Source: Dehalococcoidia bacterium
Lineage (GTDB): Bacteria > Chloroflexota > Dehalococcoidia > GIF9 > UBA5629
Reading direction: 5' to 3'
Assembly: GCA_028715025.1 (NCBI GenBank)
Contig: JAQTLG010000068.1
Coordinates: forward strand, 1 to 7,866
DNA: 7,866 bases
The position numbers were made by a program, and so were the translations under genes. The notes under the pieces are model-generated. The model was given only the letters and a program-made list of their open reading frames with translations. It searched no databases and was not told where the DNA came from. Positions within the stretch are counted from its first letter, which is position 1, and each line of letters starts with the position of its first letter. Below are positions 1 through 5,479 of this stretch, one piece after another.

Positions 1-45
1 TATGGGCCTGTTCTGCGAACAAACACATCATAGCCGGGTATGCAG

Positions 46-51
46 TATAAT
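46..51 (+). promoter_or_regulatory. Possible -10 box for the deacetylase-like gene
   Basis: A perfect TATAAT hexamer lies 50 bases before the start codon at 102. No convincing -35 hexamer is visible 16-18 bases upstream, and there is no TGn extension directly before it. It would give a leader of about 45 nt. A single hexamer in this base composition could occur by chance, so this is a weak candidate. Confidence 0.3.
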
Positions 52-101
52 TGGCGCGATAGTGAGTTCGCTGTCTCTATAACTGCAGGAGGAGGAAGGC
101 T

Positions 102-848
102 ATGAAAGTAGTGTATCACCCCCGTTATACGGACGTGTATGAGACTGATCCCGCCGCAGCTCCGGGACGTATGGAAGCGATTGTAAAAAAGCTGGATGGC
201 TTCGATTTTATTGAGCCACAGACTGCCAGCCTTGATGATATAAGGCTCTGTCATACGCCTTTTCACATCAGCTACGTGCAGCGATATGGCGATGTATTTG
301 ATGCGGCTTCGCTGGCAGTCGGCGGCGCCGTGTTGGCGTCGGATCTTGCCATACAAGGCGAACCGGCCTTCGGATTGATACGTCCTCCCGGCCATCACGC
401 CAGTGCGGACAGCTGCTGGGGTTTCTGTTTCTTTAACAATATAGCTATTGCGATCTCCAGGTTGATCGAGCAAAATAAGATTAAAACCGCGCTGATACTC
501 GATTTCGATCTGCACTTCGGCGACGGCACAGCCAACATTTTCAGCGGTAAGCATGATGTGACTTATTTCCACCCCGAGGATGGGGACAGGCAGGAGTTCG
601 TAGACCACGTGGGGCGCTTTCTAGGACAGTCCAGGGCTGATATCATAGCAGTCTCTGCCGGATTCGATCGACATATCAATGACTGGGGCCGGCTGTTGAC
701 AACGGAAGACTATAAGGTGATGGGCCAACACGTGAAAGAATTTGCCCGGAAGAATTGCGGGGGCCGCCGCTTCAGCCTGCTGGAGGGTGGCTACAACCAC
801 GATGTCCTTGGCAATAACGTACGAGCTTTTCTGGAGGGGATGGATTGA
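102..848 (+). CDS. Histone deacetylase-family amidohydrolase, short form
   Basis: This is a 248-residue zinc-dependent deacetylase of the arginase/HDAC fold. Bacterial members remove acetyl groups from acetyl-lysine, acetylpolyamines or other small amides; the substrate here is unknown. The visible landmarks follow the family order: RPPGHH at residues 94-99 with the catalytic His pair, GFCFFNN at 107-113, DFDLHFGDGT at 134-143 giving zinc ligands Asp136 and His138, SAGFD at 185-189 with the third ligand Asp189, and EGGY at 228-231 with the catalytic Tyr. All core catalytic residues are therefore present. The protein is clearly shorter than the usual 300-370 residues. The missing part falls mostly between the DGT motif and SAGFD, where larger members carry a loop-rich substrate-rim segment. 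There is no signal peptide, so it should be cytoplasmic. An unusually strong purine-rich Shine-Dalgarno (AGGAGGAGGAAGG, 87-99) supports the start. The gene stands alone and faces a convergent operon 52 bp downstream. Confidence 0.9.
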   Translation: MKVVYHPRYTDVYETDPAAAPGRMEAIVKKLDGFDFIEPQTASLDDIRLCHTPFHISYVQRYGDVFDAASLAVGGAVLASDLAIQGEPAFGLIRPPGHHASADSCWGFCFFNNIAIAISRLIEQNKIKTALILDFDLHFGDGTANIFSGKHDVTYFHPEDGDRQEFVDHVGRFLGQSRADIIAVSAGFDRHINDWGRLLTTEDYKVMGQHVKEFARKNCGGRRFSLLEGGYNHDVLGNNVRAFLEGMD

Positions 849-900
849 GCGCGGGTTGTCCGGCTGTCCCTTGCCTGCAGACCGATGCGCGGTTGTTCAG

Positions 901-1221
901 TCAATGTATCATGGTGACGGCGTAAACACCCATAATAAGTGCATATAGTATCGCCGCCGCCAGAGGTATTGCGATGACAATCAATGCGGGTAGCGGCCTG
1001 TTTCTGCTATACAGTATGGCTGAAGCGAGTATGCAACCGGCTGCAATTGCCCCGTAGGCCAATATCGGCGCCACCATCATCCAGACTGAAGGATCTTTGC
1101 CCGACCCCGGTTTATCAAAGGCAAATAGCGATGTGAATGCAGCCAGAGCCCAGGGTATCAACGAGACTGCAACAATTACCAGCAGTATAATCGTCGCCGT
1201 TCTGATTTTCTTGTTCTCCAT
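901..1221 (-). CDS. Small three-pass membrane protein, unknown function
   Basis: This 106-residue, very hydrophobic protein is not a family I recognise. Three membrane segments are visible: about residues 8-31, 48-70 and 75-103. A short polar linker rich in Gly, Lys and Asp separates the first two, and an Arg-containing turn (SRNRP) separates the last two. I chose the ATG at 1221 because the protein then begins MENKKIRT, a typical positively charged lead into the first helix, with a purine run (GAAAGAGAGA) just upstream. A longer reading frame from 1296 would overlap the preceding gene and add a polar tail without support. It is the last gene of a three-gene leftward set, 34 bp after the second Gly-x-x-x protein. 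That spacing suggests co-transcription, and the protein could be an integral-membrane partner of the two single-pass proteins. That role is inference from position only. Confidence 0.7.
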   Translation of the reverse strand: MENKKIRTATIILLVIVAVSLIPWALAAFTSLFAFDKPGSGKDPSVWMMVAPILAYGAIAAGCILASAILYSRNRPLPALIVIAIPLAAAILYALIMGVYAVTMIH

Positions 1222-1255
1222 CGAAGTCTCTCTTTCTATTTTTTCGTCAGGTGTA

Positions 1256-1855
1256 TCAGCGACGCAGTCCTGGCAGGCTTGGCCGGTTAGGGACACTACT
1301 GTGGCTGAAGCGTGACTGATGATCAGGTATCTGGAATGATGGGGCCTCGGGAGGTTTGGGAATCTGTACTGAACCCGGCGGCGGTAAATTGGTTATGTCC
1401 GGCTTGACGGGTGGTTCCTGGCTGCCGCTGATGTTGACATCCACGTCGGCGTTGGCGTTTACATAATAGTACTGATAGCCGGCCAGCCAGCCTGTCTGCC
1501 AGGTGCTCGGGTAAACAGTGTAGTAGGCGCTGGTATAGCCGTCGTTATAACCCACCTGTTCGCCTTCATACAGACCGGATCCATCTCCGAACTGTGAAGA
1601 AAGCAACTCAATCAATTTCTCAACGGCCTGATAACCGTTGTCGAATCCCGACTTCTGGCCCTCGGCTGTGCCGTCGTTGAAACCCTTCTCGTAACCAAGT
1701 TTCTCGCCTGCGACCAGCCCTTTGGCCATGCCGACTTTCTCCCCTGCCTCAAAGCCCAGGTTCCGGCCCATCTGGTAGAACCCGAAGCTGGCTCCCCCGA
1801 TGGCCAGTATAATGAGCACTATGGCTATGGTCAACACAGGTGTATTAATCTTCAT
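1256..1855 (-). CDS. Single-pass membrane protein with Gly-x-x-x array (second paralogue)
   Basis: This 199-residue protein is of unknown function. Residues 7-27 form one membrane segment preceded by a short N-terminus (MKINTP). A four-residue period follows. Gly occupies every fourth position from 30 to 74 (12 in a row), the register passes through VEKL/IELL/SSQF without Gly, and Gly returns in the same phase at 90, 94, 98, 102, 106 and again at 122 and 126. Tyr, Phe or Trp often follows the Gly. After residue 130 the chain turns polar and then proline-rich (PPVKP, LPPPG, IPKPPEAP), probably disordered. The start is supported by GGAGAAAG eight bases upstream. It lies 36 bp after its paralogue in the same direction. 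Membrane-anchored helices packing through their glycine faces are one reading. Gly-x-x-x repeats occur in FliH/YscL and in Yae1/Lto1 proteins, but nothing else here matches those families. Confidence 0.8.
   Translation of the reverse strand: MKINTPVLTIAIVLIILAIGGASFGFYQMGRNLGFEAGEKVGMAKGLVAGEKLGYEKGFNDGTAEGQKSGFDNGYQAVEKLIELLSSQFGDGSGLYEGEQVGYNDGYTSAYYTVYPSTWQTGWLAGYQYYYVNANADVDVNISGSQEPPVKPDITNLPPPGSVQIPKPPEAPSFQIPDHQSRFSHSSVPNRPSLPGLRR
1478..1768 (-). repeat. Coding 12-bp periodicity: Gly-x-x-x array, second gene
   Basis: This stretch encodes residues 30-126 of the second paralogue. Of the 25 positions that fall every fourth residue from 30 to 126, 19 are Gly. The exceptions (78, 82, 86, 110, 114, 118) do not break the register. 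The DNA is a degenerate 12-base period rather than a set of identical copies, so selection acts on the protein spacing. Confidence 0.85.
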
Positions 1856-1891
1856 GATTCTTTCTCCGTTACAGCAGTATTCTGAAGGAGC

Positions 1892-2392
1892 CTATTGCTG
1901 AGGTGCCGGAGCTGAGGGAGCAGTGGGCACCCAGGCCGTGCTGGGACCGTCGGAATAGACAACCATCTGATTGCCTGCCACAAATGGCCCGGCCTGTTGC
2001 CAGCAGTTGTTGCAGCCCTGCCACCATCCGGATCGCCAGCCGTTACGCCAACCATTGGACCAGCCGGCGTTATAGCCGCTGTTATAGCCGATCTGCTGCC
2101 CCTGCGCCTCGCCCTGGGCCTGTCCCTCGGCCTTGCCTTTGGTCAGACCTGCCGAGTAGCCCTTGTCGTAACCGGCCGTCTCTCCGTCCTGCTTGCCCTG
2201 CTGATAGCCTGCGGTCTGTCCCCTGTTGTAACCTTCCTGCGTGCCGATTGCTGTTCCATCGGCATTGCCTTTGCTGTAGCCGGACTTATAACCGGTATCC
2301 ATGCCCATCTGATAACCGCCATATCCGACCACTGCGAGCGCAACGATGATCAAGATTACAATGACTGCAATCGTACCACTACCTAAAGTCAT
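1892..2392 (-). CDS. Single-pass membrane protein with 26 consecutive Gly-x-x-x units
   Basis: This 166-residue protein is of unknown function. Residues 7-25 (IAVIVILIIVALAVV core) form one membrane segment. From residue 26 to 126 every fourth residue is Gly without exception, 26 in all. The residue after Gly is aromatic in 13 of 26 units. The middle of the array carries Lys, Glu, Asp and Gln, while the last part is Tyr/Trp-rich (Trp at 111, 115, 119, 123, 124). A CNNCW pair of cysteines at 127-130 follows, then a roughly 35-residue Pro/Ala/Ser tail. I chose the ATG at 2392, not the one at 2419, because a consensus AAGGAGG lies seven bases upstream and the membrane segment then begins close to the N-terminus. 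It is the first gene of the leftward trio. A long helix with a slowly rotating glycine stripe, suited to tight helix-helix packing, is the simplest reading. No enzymatic motif is visible. Confidence 0.82.
   Translation of the reverse strand: MTLGSGTIAVIVILIIVALAVVGYGGYQMGMDTGYKSGYSKGNADGTAIGTQEGYNRGQTAGYQQGKQDGETAGYDKGYSAGLTKGKAEGQAQGEAQGQQIGYNSGYNAGWSNGWRNGWRSGWWQGCNNCWQQAGPFVAGNQMVVYSDGPSTAWVPTAPSAPAPQQ
2015..2317 (-). repeat. Coding 12-bp periodicity: 26-unit Gly-x-x-x array
   Basis: This stretch encodes residues 26-126 of the first paralogue: 26 uninterrupted tetrads, each beginning with Gly. Units differ in their other three residues (for example GYKS, GNAD, GKAE, GWRN), so this is not a recent slippage expansion. 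The periodic composition also leaves long stop-free frames on the opposite strand, which I do not regard as genes. Confidence 0.9.
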
Positions 2393-2485
2393 GTCATACC
2401 TCCTTAAAATCCACCCCAATATATTAGAGCAAACGGGGCGTTAATTAAAGCAGAATCCTATATTGCCAAGAGCATATTCTGTTAC

Positions 2486-2555
2486 CTATCAAACTAACAT
2501 ACATGAGGGTCATTTTCAACAGCCTTACGTTGATTAATTAAAAGCGGTTTGATAG
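2486..2555. repeat. Inner inverted repeat, 9 bp perfect arms, touching the tupA -10
   Basis: CTATCAAAC at 2486-2494 pairs exactly with GTTTGATAG at 2547-2555. Equivalent points of the arms are 61 bp apart, close to six helical turns. The right arm overlaps the first bases of the proposed tupA -10 box at 2553. Two operator half-sites on one face of the helix, allowing DNA looping, would fit, but no regulator gene is in the window. Confidence 0.5.
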
Positions 2556-2558
2556 AAT
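2530..2558 (+). promoter_or_regulatory. Sigma70-like promoter for the tup operon
   Basis: TTGATT (2530-2535) and TAGAAT (2553-2558) are separated by exactly 17 bases. They match the -35 consensus at four of six positions and the -10 consensus at five of six. Transcription would begin near 2565, giving a leader of about 130 nt that contains the whole proposed riboswitch. No comparably good promoter was found for the leftward Gly-x-x-x genes in the same interval. Confidence 0.6.
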
Positions 2559-2602
2559 GCTGGCTGTCTAATATCGTATGCTCTTCGATCCGTATACCTA
2601 AA

Positions 2603-2690
2603 CTGCAAAGGCATGGTATCCGGACGGCAGGCTGAAAAGCCTCGAGGGTGCAGTGGGAAACATCTGCGCCTCCCATTTTGGAAAGGAGGG
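2603..2690 (+). promoter_or_regulatory. Moco/Tuco-family riboswitch ahead of tupA
   Basis: The tupA leader folds into a structure resembling the molybdenum/tungsten cofactor RNA motif. A closing stem pairs CAAA (2606-2609) and ATGG (2613-2616), with a GGC bulge between them, to CCATTTTG (2673-2680). Inside it are a short hairpin, AGGC (2629-2632) with GCCT (2639-2642) around a TGAAAA loop, and a longer hairpin, GGTGCAG (2647-2653) with CTGCGCC (2664-2670) around a ten-base loop TGGGAAACAT. Immediately after come TCCC and GGAAAGG. As I remember it, the E. coli moaA leader has the same order: a seven-pair GGCGAAG/CTTCGCC hairpin with a ten-base loop, then TCCC, six bases, and TGGAAAGG. The GGAAAGG block runs into the Shine-Dalgarno (AAGGAGGG, 2683-2690), so ligand-dependent folding would most simply control translation. 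Its place before a tungstate transporter fits the known genomic context of the class. Whether it senses the molybdenum or the tungsten form cannot be read from sequence. Confidence 0.8.
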
Positions 2691-2694
2691 TAAA

Positions 2695-3693
2695 ATGAAA
2701 ACCTTATTAATCAATCCAATCCGTAGCGTATCAATCTCCCTCATTATCACCTGTCTACTTCTGGGCGTCATACTTGCCGGTTGCGCACCGGCTGCAACAC
2801 AGCCGGCGCCGGCCGACAACACTTCGTCCCAGATCACAGCCACCCCCATCATTCCGGGCAAAGCGCGTTTCAAAATAGCCACGACCACCAGCCTGTATGA
2901 TACCGGTCTGTGGAACTACCTTGAGCCGATGTTTGAAAAGAAGGCCAACGTCGAGATGGACATCGTCTATGCCGGCACAGGCATCGCCCTGGAATATGGC
3001 AGACGCGGTGATGTCGATGCCATAGTGGTGCACGATCCCGCGGCTGAAGCCAAATTCATAGACGAAGGATATGGCATCAACAAGAGGTCGTTCGCTTTCA
3101 ACCATTTCCTTATCGCCGGTCCTGTAGCCGATCCGGCCGGCATCAAGGATCTAACCCCCGAACAGGCATTCAAGAAAATATACGAAGCCGGCATAGCTGA
3201 TCCAGCGAAAGCTAAATTCATCTCCCGTGGGGACAACTCGGGAACACACTCCAAGGAAAAGCTTATCTGGAAGGCGGCCGGGTTGAACTATGAGGATGTG
3301 CAGAAATCAGGGCCCTGGTACGTTGAAGCAGGCAAGGGCATGGGCCCGTGCCTGTTGATGGCTTCCGAAGAAGGGGCTTATATCCTGTGCGACATATCTA
3401 CTTTTCTCGCATTCAAGGGCAAGGTGGACCTGTCACCTCTGGTCGAGAAAGGTGACCTGTTCCTGAACGTATATGATGTGATAGAGATCAATCCTGAGAA
3501 GATAACAACAGCCAAGATGCTGCCCACCGCTAAAGCCTTTACCAATTGGCTGATATCTGACGAGGTACAGGATTTGATCGGCAACTATGGAGTGGCTGAA
3601 TATGGCAGGCCGCTTTTTACCCCGCTAAAGGGTGGTGGCTGCACCGAGTCCGGTTGTCCTAAAGTGGAAGATTACACAGTACCTGTTGAATAA
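2695..3693 (+). CDS. tupA: Tungstate-binding lipoprotein of the Tup ABC transporter
   Basis: This 332-residue extracellular solute-binding protein captures tungstate for the TupBC importer. A signal peptide with hydrophobic core at residues 11-28 ends in the lipobox LAGC, so Cys30 should be lipidated and anchor the protein to the membrane. A Pro/Ala/Thr-rich linker (31-55) leads to the binding fold. The TupA hallmarks are present: TTTSLYDTGL starting at residue 63, GRRGDVDAIVVHDP near 103-116, and SRGDNSGTH at 177-185. The TTTS and SRGD/SGTH segments supply oxyanion ligands in the family and separate TupA from ModA and WtpA. The ATG at 2695 is chosen because AAGGAGGG precedes it by a proper distance; a GTG at 2653 lies inside the riboswitch hairpin. 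A C-terminal CTESGC (Cys316, Cys321) is not something I associate with the family. It is the first gene of tupABC, 11 bp before tupB. Confidence 0.93.
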   Translation: MKTLLINPIRSVSISLIITCLLLGVILAGCAPAATQPAPADNTSSQITATPIIPGKARFKIATTTSLYDTGLWNYLEPMFEKKANVEMDIVYAGTGIALEYGRRGDVDAIVVHDPAAEAKFIDEGYGINKRSFAFNHFLIAGPVADPAGIKDLTPEQAFKKIYEAGIADPAKAKFISRGDNSGTHSKEKLIWKAAGLNYEDVQKSGPWYVEAGKGMGPCLLMASEEGAYILCDISTFLAFKGKVDLSPLVEKGDLFLNVYDVIEINPEKITTAKMLPTAKAFTNWLISDEVQDLIGNYGVAEYGRPLFTPLKGGGCTESGCPKVEDYTVPVE

Positions 3694-3704
3694 GGGATCG
3701 TGAG

Positions 3705-4394
3705 ATGCAGGAGATCTGGCAGGCCCTGGTCCAGGCGGTTAACCTTATAGTCAGCCTGGACCCTGAGGTCATCCAGATCTCACTGCGTTCGCTGTACATC
3801 TCGGGATGTTCTATACTGATCGCCGCACTATTTTGTATCCCCCTCGGCGGCCTCATCCATTTTCATGATTTCAGCGGCAAGCGTGTGGTGATCAATATCA
3901 TACAGACCTTTTACAGCCTTCCGACTGTTGTGGTGGGCCTCATGGTGTTCCTTTTTATCTCTCGCTCCGGACCGTTGGGCGGGCTTGAACTGATGTTCAC
4001 ACCGACCGCCGTCGTGATCGGGCAGGTGATACTGATCATACCTGTGCTCACGGGCATGACGATCAGCGCGCTGAGCGGTGTGGACAGGGCGATACGAGAT
4101 ACCGCGCTTTCCTCCGGCGCCAGCAACGCTCAGGCCATGTGGGCGATTCTCTTTGAAGCCAGATTCGCCGTGGTGGGGGCGCTTATTCTGGGATTCGGGC
4201 GTGCCATCTCCGAGGTGGGTGCAGCGCTGATGCTGGGCGGCAATATCCGGGGTTATACACGGATCCTGACCACGGCCATCTCGCTGGAAACACAGCGCGG
4301 AGACCTTGTGCTCGCTCTGGCACTGGGTATCATCCTGATCAGCATAGCTATGGTGGTCAGCATTACCATGAATATACTGCTGCAGAGGTATTGA
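3705..4394 (+). CDS. tupB: Tungstate ABC transporter permease
   Basis: This 229-residue integral membrane subunit forms the tungstate channel, probably as a homodimer. About five membrane segments are visible, near residues 24-50, 60-86, 100-122, 150-172 and 198-224. The cytoplasmic coupling (EAA-type) loop lies at about 132-152, with DTALSSGAS followed by ARFAVVGALILGFGRAISEVGAALMLGGN; it meets the TupC ATPase. The segment FYSLPTVVVGLMVF and the GRAISEVGAALMLGGNI block are typical of the TupB/molybdate-sulfate permease group. Its length is normal for TupB. The Shine-Dalgarno AAGGGA (3692-3697) overlaps the tupA stop codon, and the tupB stop shares one base with the tupC start (TGATG), so the three genes are translationally linked. 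Confidence 0.93.
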   Translation: MQEIWQALVQAVNLIVSLDPEVIQISLRSLYISGCSILIAALFCIPLGGLIHFHDFSGKRVVINIIQTFYSLPTVVVGLMVFLFISRSGPLGGLELMFTPTAVVIGQVILIIPVLTGMTISALSGVDRAIRDTALSSGASNAQAMWAILFEARFAVVGALILGFGRAISEVGAALMLGGNIRGYTRILTTAISLETQRGDLVLALALGIILISIAMVVSITMNILLQRY

Positions 4395-5479
4395 TGGCCA
4401 TTCTTGAGACTATGGACCTTGAGCAGCGCGCCGGCGCCGCCGTGCTCCTGAGCAAGGTCAGCCTGTCAGTGGAAAAGGGAGAGATTTTCGTTGTTATCGG
4501 CCCAACGGGTGCGGGCAAGACCACGTTATTGAGGCTGATCAACCTGCTGGACCGCCCGACGGCCGGCGATATTATTTTTGATGGGCAGAAAATTACCGAT
4601 CCGTCATGCGATACCGTTAAGGCGCGCCGCCGTATGGCCATGGTCTTCCAGAAGCCGGCCGTTTTTAATAACACGGTATATGAAAACGTGGCATATCCCC
4701 TCAAAGTACGCGGGGCTCACGGGAAAACCGAAAAATCCGCTGTCCACCAGTTGCTTGAAACCATTGGATTGGGTGGTTACGCCAGGCGAAAAGCCAAAAC
4801 CCTCTCGGGAGGCGAAGCGCAGCGCGTGGCGCTGGCGCGTGCCGTAGTGGTAAAACCGGACCTGCTGCTGCTGGATGAGCCGACGGCCAACCTCGATCCT
4901 GTGAACGTAAAAATGATCGAAGAACTTGTAATGCGGTTCAACCGGGAGCGCGGATTGACAGTAATTATGTCGACACATGATATGCAGCAGGCACAGCGCG
5001 TGGCGAACAGGATAGGAGTCCTGATGAACGGCCAGCTCGTGCAGGTGGGCAGGCCCGGCGACATCTTTTACTCTCCTGATAACGCCAGAATCGCGGGCTT
5101 TGTGGGTATGCGCAACATGTTTAGAGGCTATATAGTGCGGAACGAAGCGGGTATTGCTGTTATAAACATCGGTGGCCGGGATATCCAGACTGTCTCGGAT
5201 CTGCCGGTGGAGTCGGCTGTGGAAATCTACATTCGGCCTGAAGATGTGGTACTGGCCATGACTGCCGCCTCCAGCAGCGCGCGCAACAACCTGCGCTGCT
5301 CCATCACGTCGCTATCCTCCATCGGTCCGTTGTGTACCGTCACTGTGGATTGCGGGTTCCCGCTTGAAGTTCTTGTAACGGACAAGTCAGTTGTTGAGAT
5401 GGGATTGAGTCAAGGCCAGGAGTTGTATGCCTCGTTTAAGGCCTCCGCGGTTCGAGTGCTGCCATCAATGCCGAGATGA
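4394..5479 (+). CDS. tupC: Tungstate ABC transporter ATP-binding protein with C-terminal TOBE-like domain
   Basis: This 361-residue ATPase drives tungstate uptake. The nucleotide-binding domain shows Walker A GPTGAGKT (36-43), Q-loop Gln86, signature LSGGE (138-142), Walker B LLLLDE ending at Glu162, the D-loop NLDP, and switch His195 in STHD. After residue 235 a second region begins. YIRPEDVVLA and a beta-rich tail to about residue 355 look like the TOBE/Mop-type domain of molybdate- and tungstate-type ATPases, which can bind oxyanion and inhibit transport. The ATG at 4394 overlaps the tupB stop by one base and has AGAGG five bases before it; a TTG one codon earlier is possible but unneeded. 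The 3' end overlaps the convergent moaC gene by 15 bp. Confidence 0.92.
   Translation: MAILETMDLEQRAGAAVLLSKVSLSVEKGEIFVVIGPTGAGKTTLLRLINLLDRPTAGDIIFDGQKITDPSCDTVKARRRMAMVFQKPAVFNNTVYENVAYPLKVRGAHGKTEKSAVHQLLETIGLGGYARRKAKTLSGGEAQRVALARAVVVKPDLLLLDEPTANLDPVNVKMIEELVMRFNRERGLTVIMSTHDMQQAQRVANRIGVLMNGQLVQVGRPGDIFYSPDNARIAGFVGMRNMFRGYIVRNEAGIAVINIGGRDIQTVSDLPVESAVEIYIRPEDVVLAMTAASSSARNNLRCSITSLSSIGPLCTVTVDCGFPLEVLVTDKSVVEMGLSQGQELYASFKASAVRVLPSMPR

Larger units (their letters stand above)
2468..2585. repeat. Outer inverted repeat, 9 bp perfect arms
   Basis: AAGAGCATA at 2468-2476 is the exact reverse complement of TATGCTCTT at 2577-2585. It encloses a second 9-bp inverted repeat, and the two centres are about 6 bp apart. 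It sits between the divergent Gly-x-x-x and tup operons. The role is unknown: a regulator-binding pair, a cruciform, or the ends of a small degraded element. Confidence 0.5.

Noticed and set aside
849..900. Bidirectional terminator between the convergent genes
   Set aside because: No stable hairpin with a T-run is visible on either strand. Only a short GCGCGG(G)TTG direct repeat was seen.
742..948. Frame overlapping the end of the deacetylase gene
   Set aside because: It is mostly a shadow of the deacetylase gene, has no start signal and no recognisable protein.
1222..1296. Longer start at 1296 for the small three-pass protein
   Set aside because: It would overlap the preceding gene by about 40 bp and add a polar, cysteine-containing stretch. 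MENKK at 1221 is a natural membrane-protein start.
2015..2317. CRISPR-like or minisatellite array
   Set aside because: The period is 12 bases with degenerate units and no spacers. It is explained entirely by the protein repeat.
1903..2386. Long open frames on the + strand opposite the Gly-x-x-x gene
   Set aside because: They come from the 12-base periodic composition, have no ribosome site, and give Pro/Cys/Arg-rich or Leu-rich protein with no domain pattern.
1256..2392. Assignment of the Gly-x-x-x proteins to FliH/YscL or Yae1/Lto1
   Set aside because: Only the spacing is shared. The N-terminal membrane anchor, aromatic ladder and proline-rich tails do not fit those families, and no flagellar or secretion genes are nearby.
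2393..2419. Longer start at 2419 for the first Gly-x-x-x protein
   Set aside because: The consensus AAGGAGG is positioned for the ATG at 2392 and would be inside the coding region if 2419 were used.
2603..2690. Deciding between molybdenum and tungsten ligand for the riboswitch
   Set aside because: Stem variants have been linked to the tungsten form, but I cannot number the stems confidently enough by eye to choose.
2653..2694. Upstream GTG start for tupA adding 14 residues
   Set aside because: It lies inside the riboswitch hairpin, has no Shine-Dalgarno, and would put charged residues before a normal signal peptide. The ATG at 2695 has a strong ribosome site.
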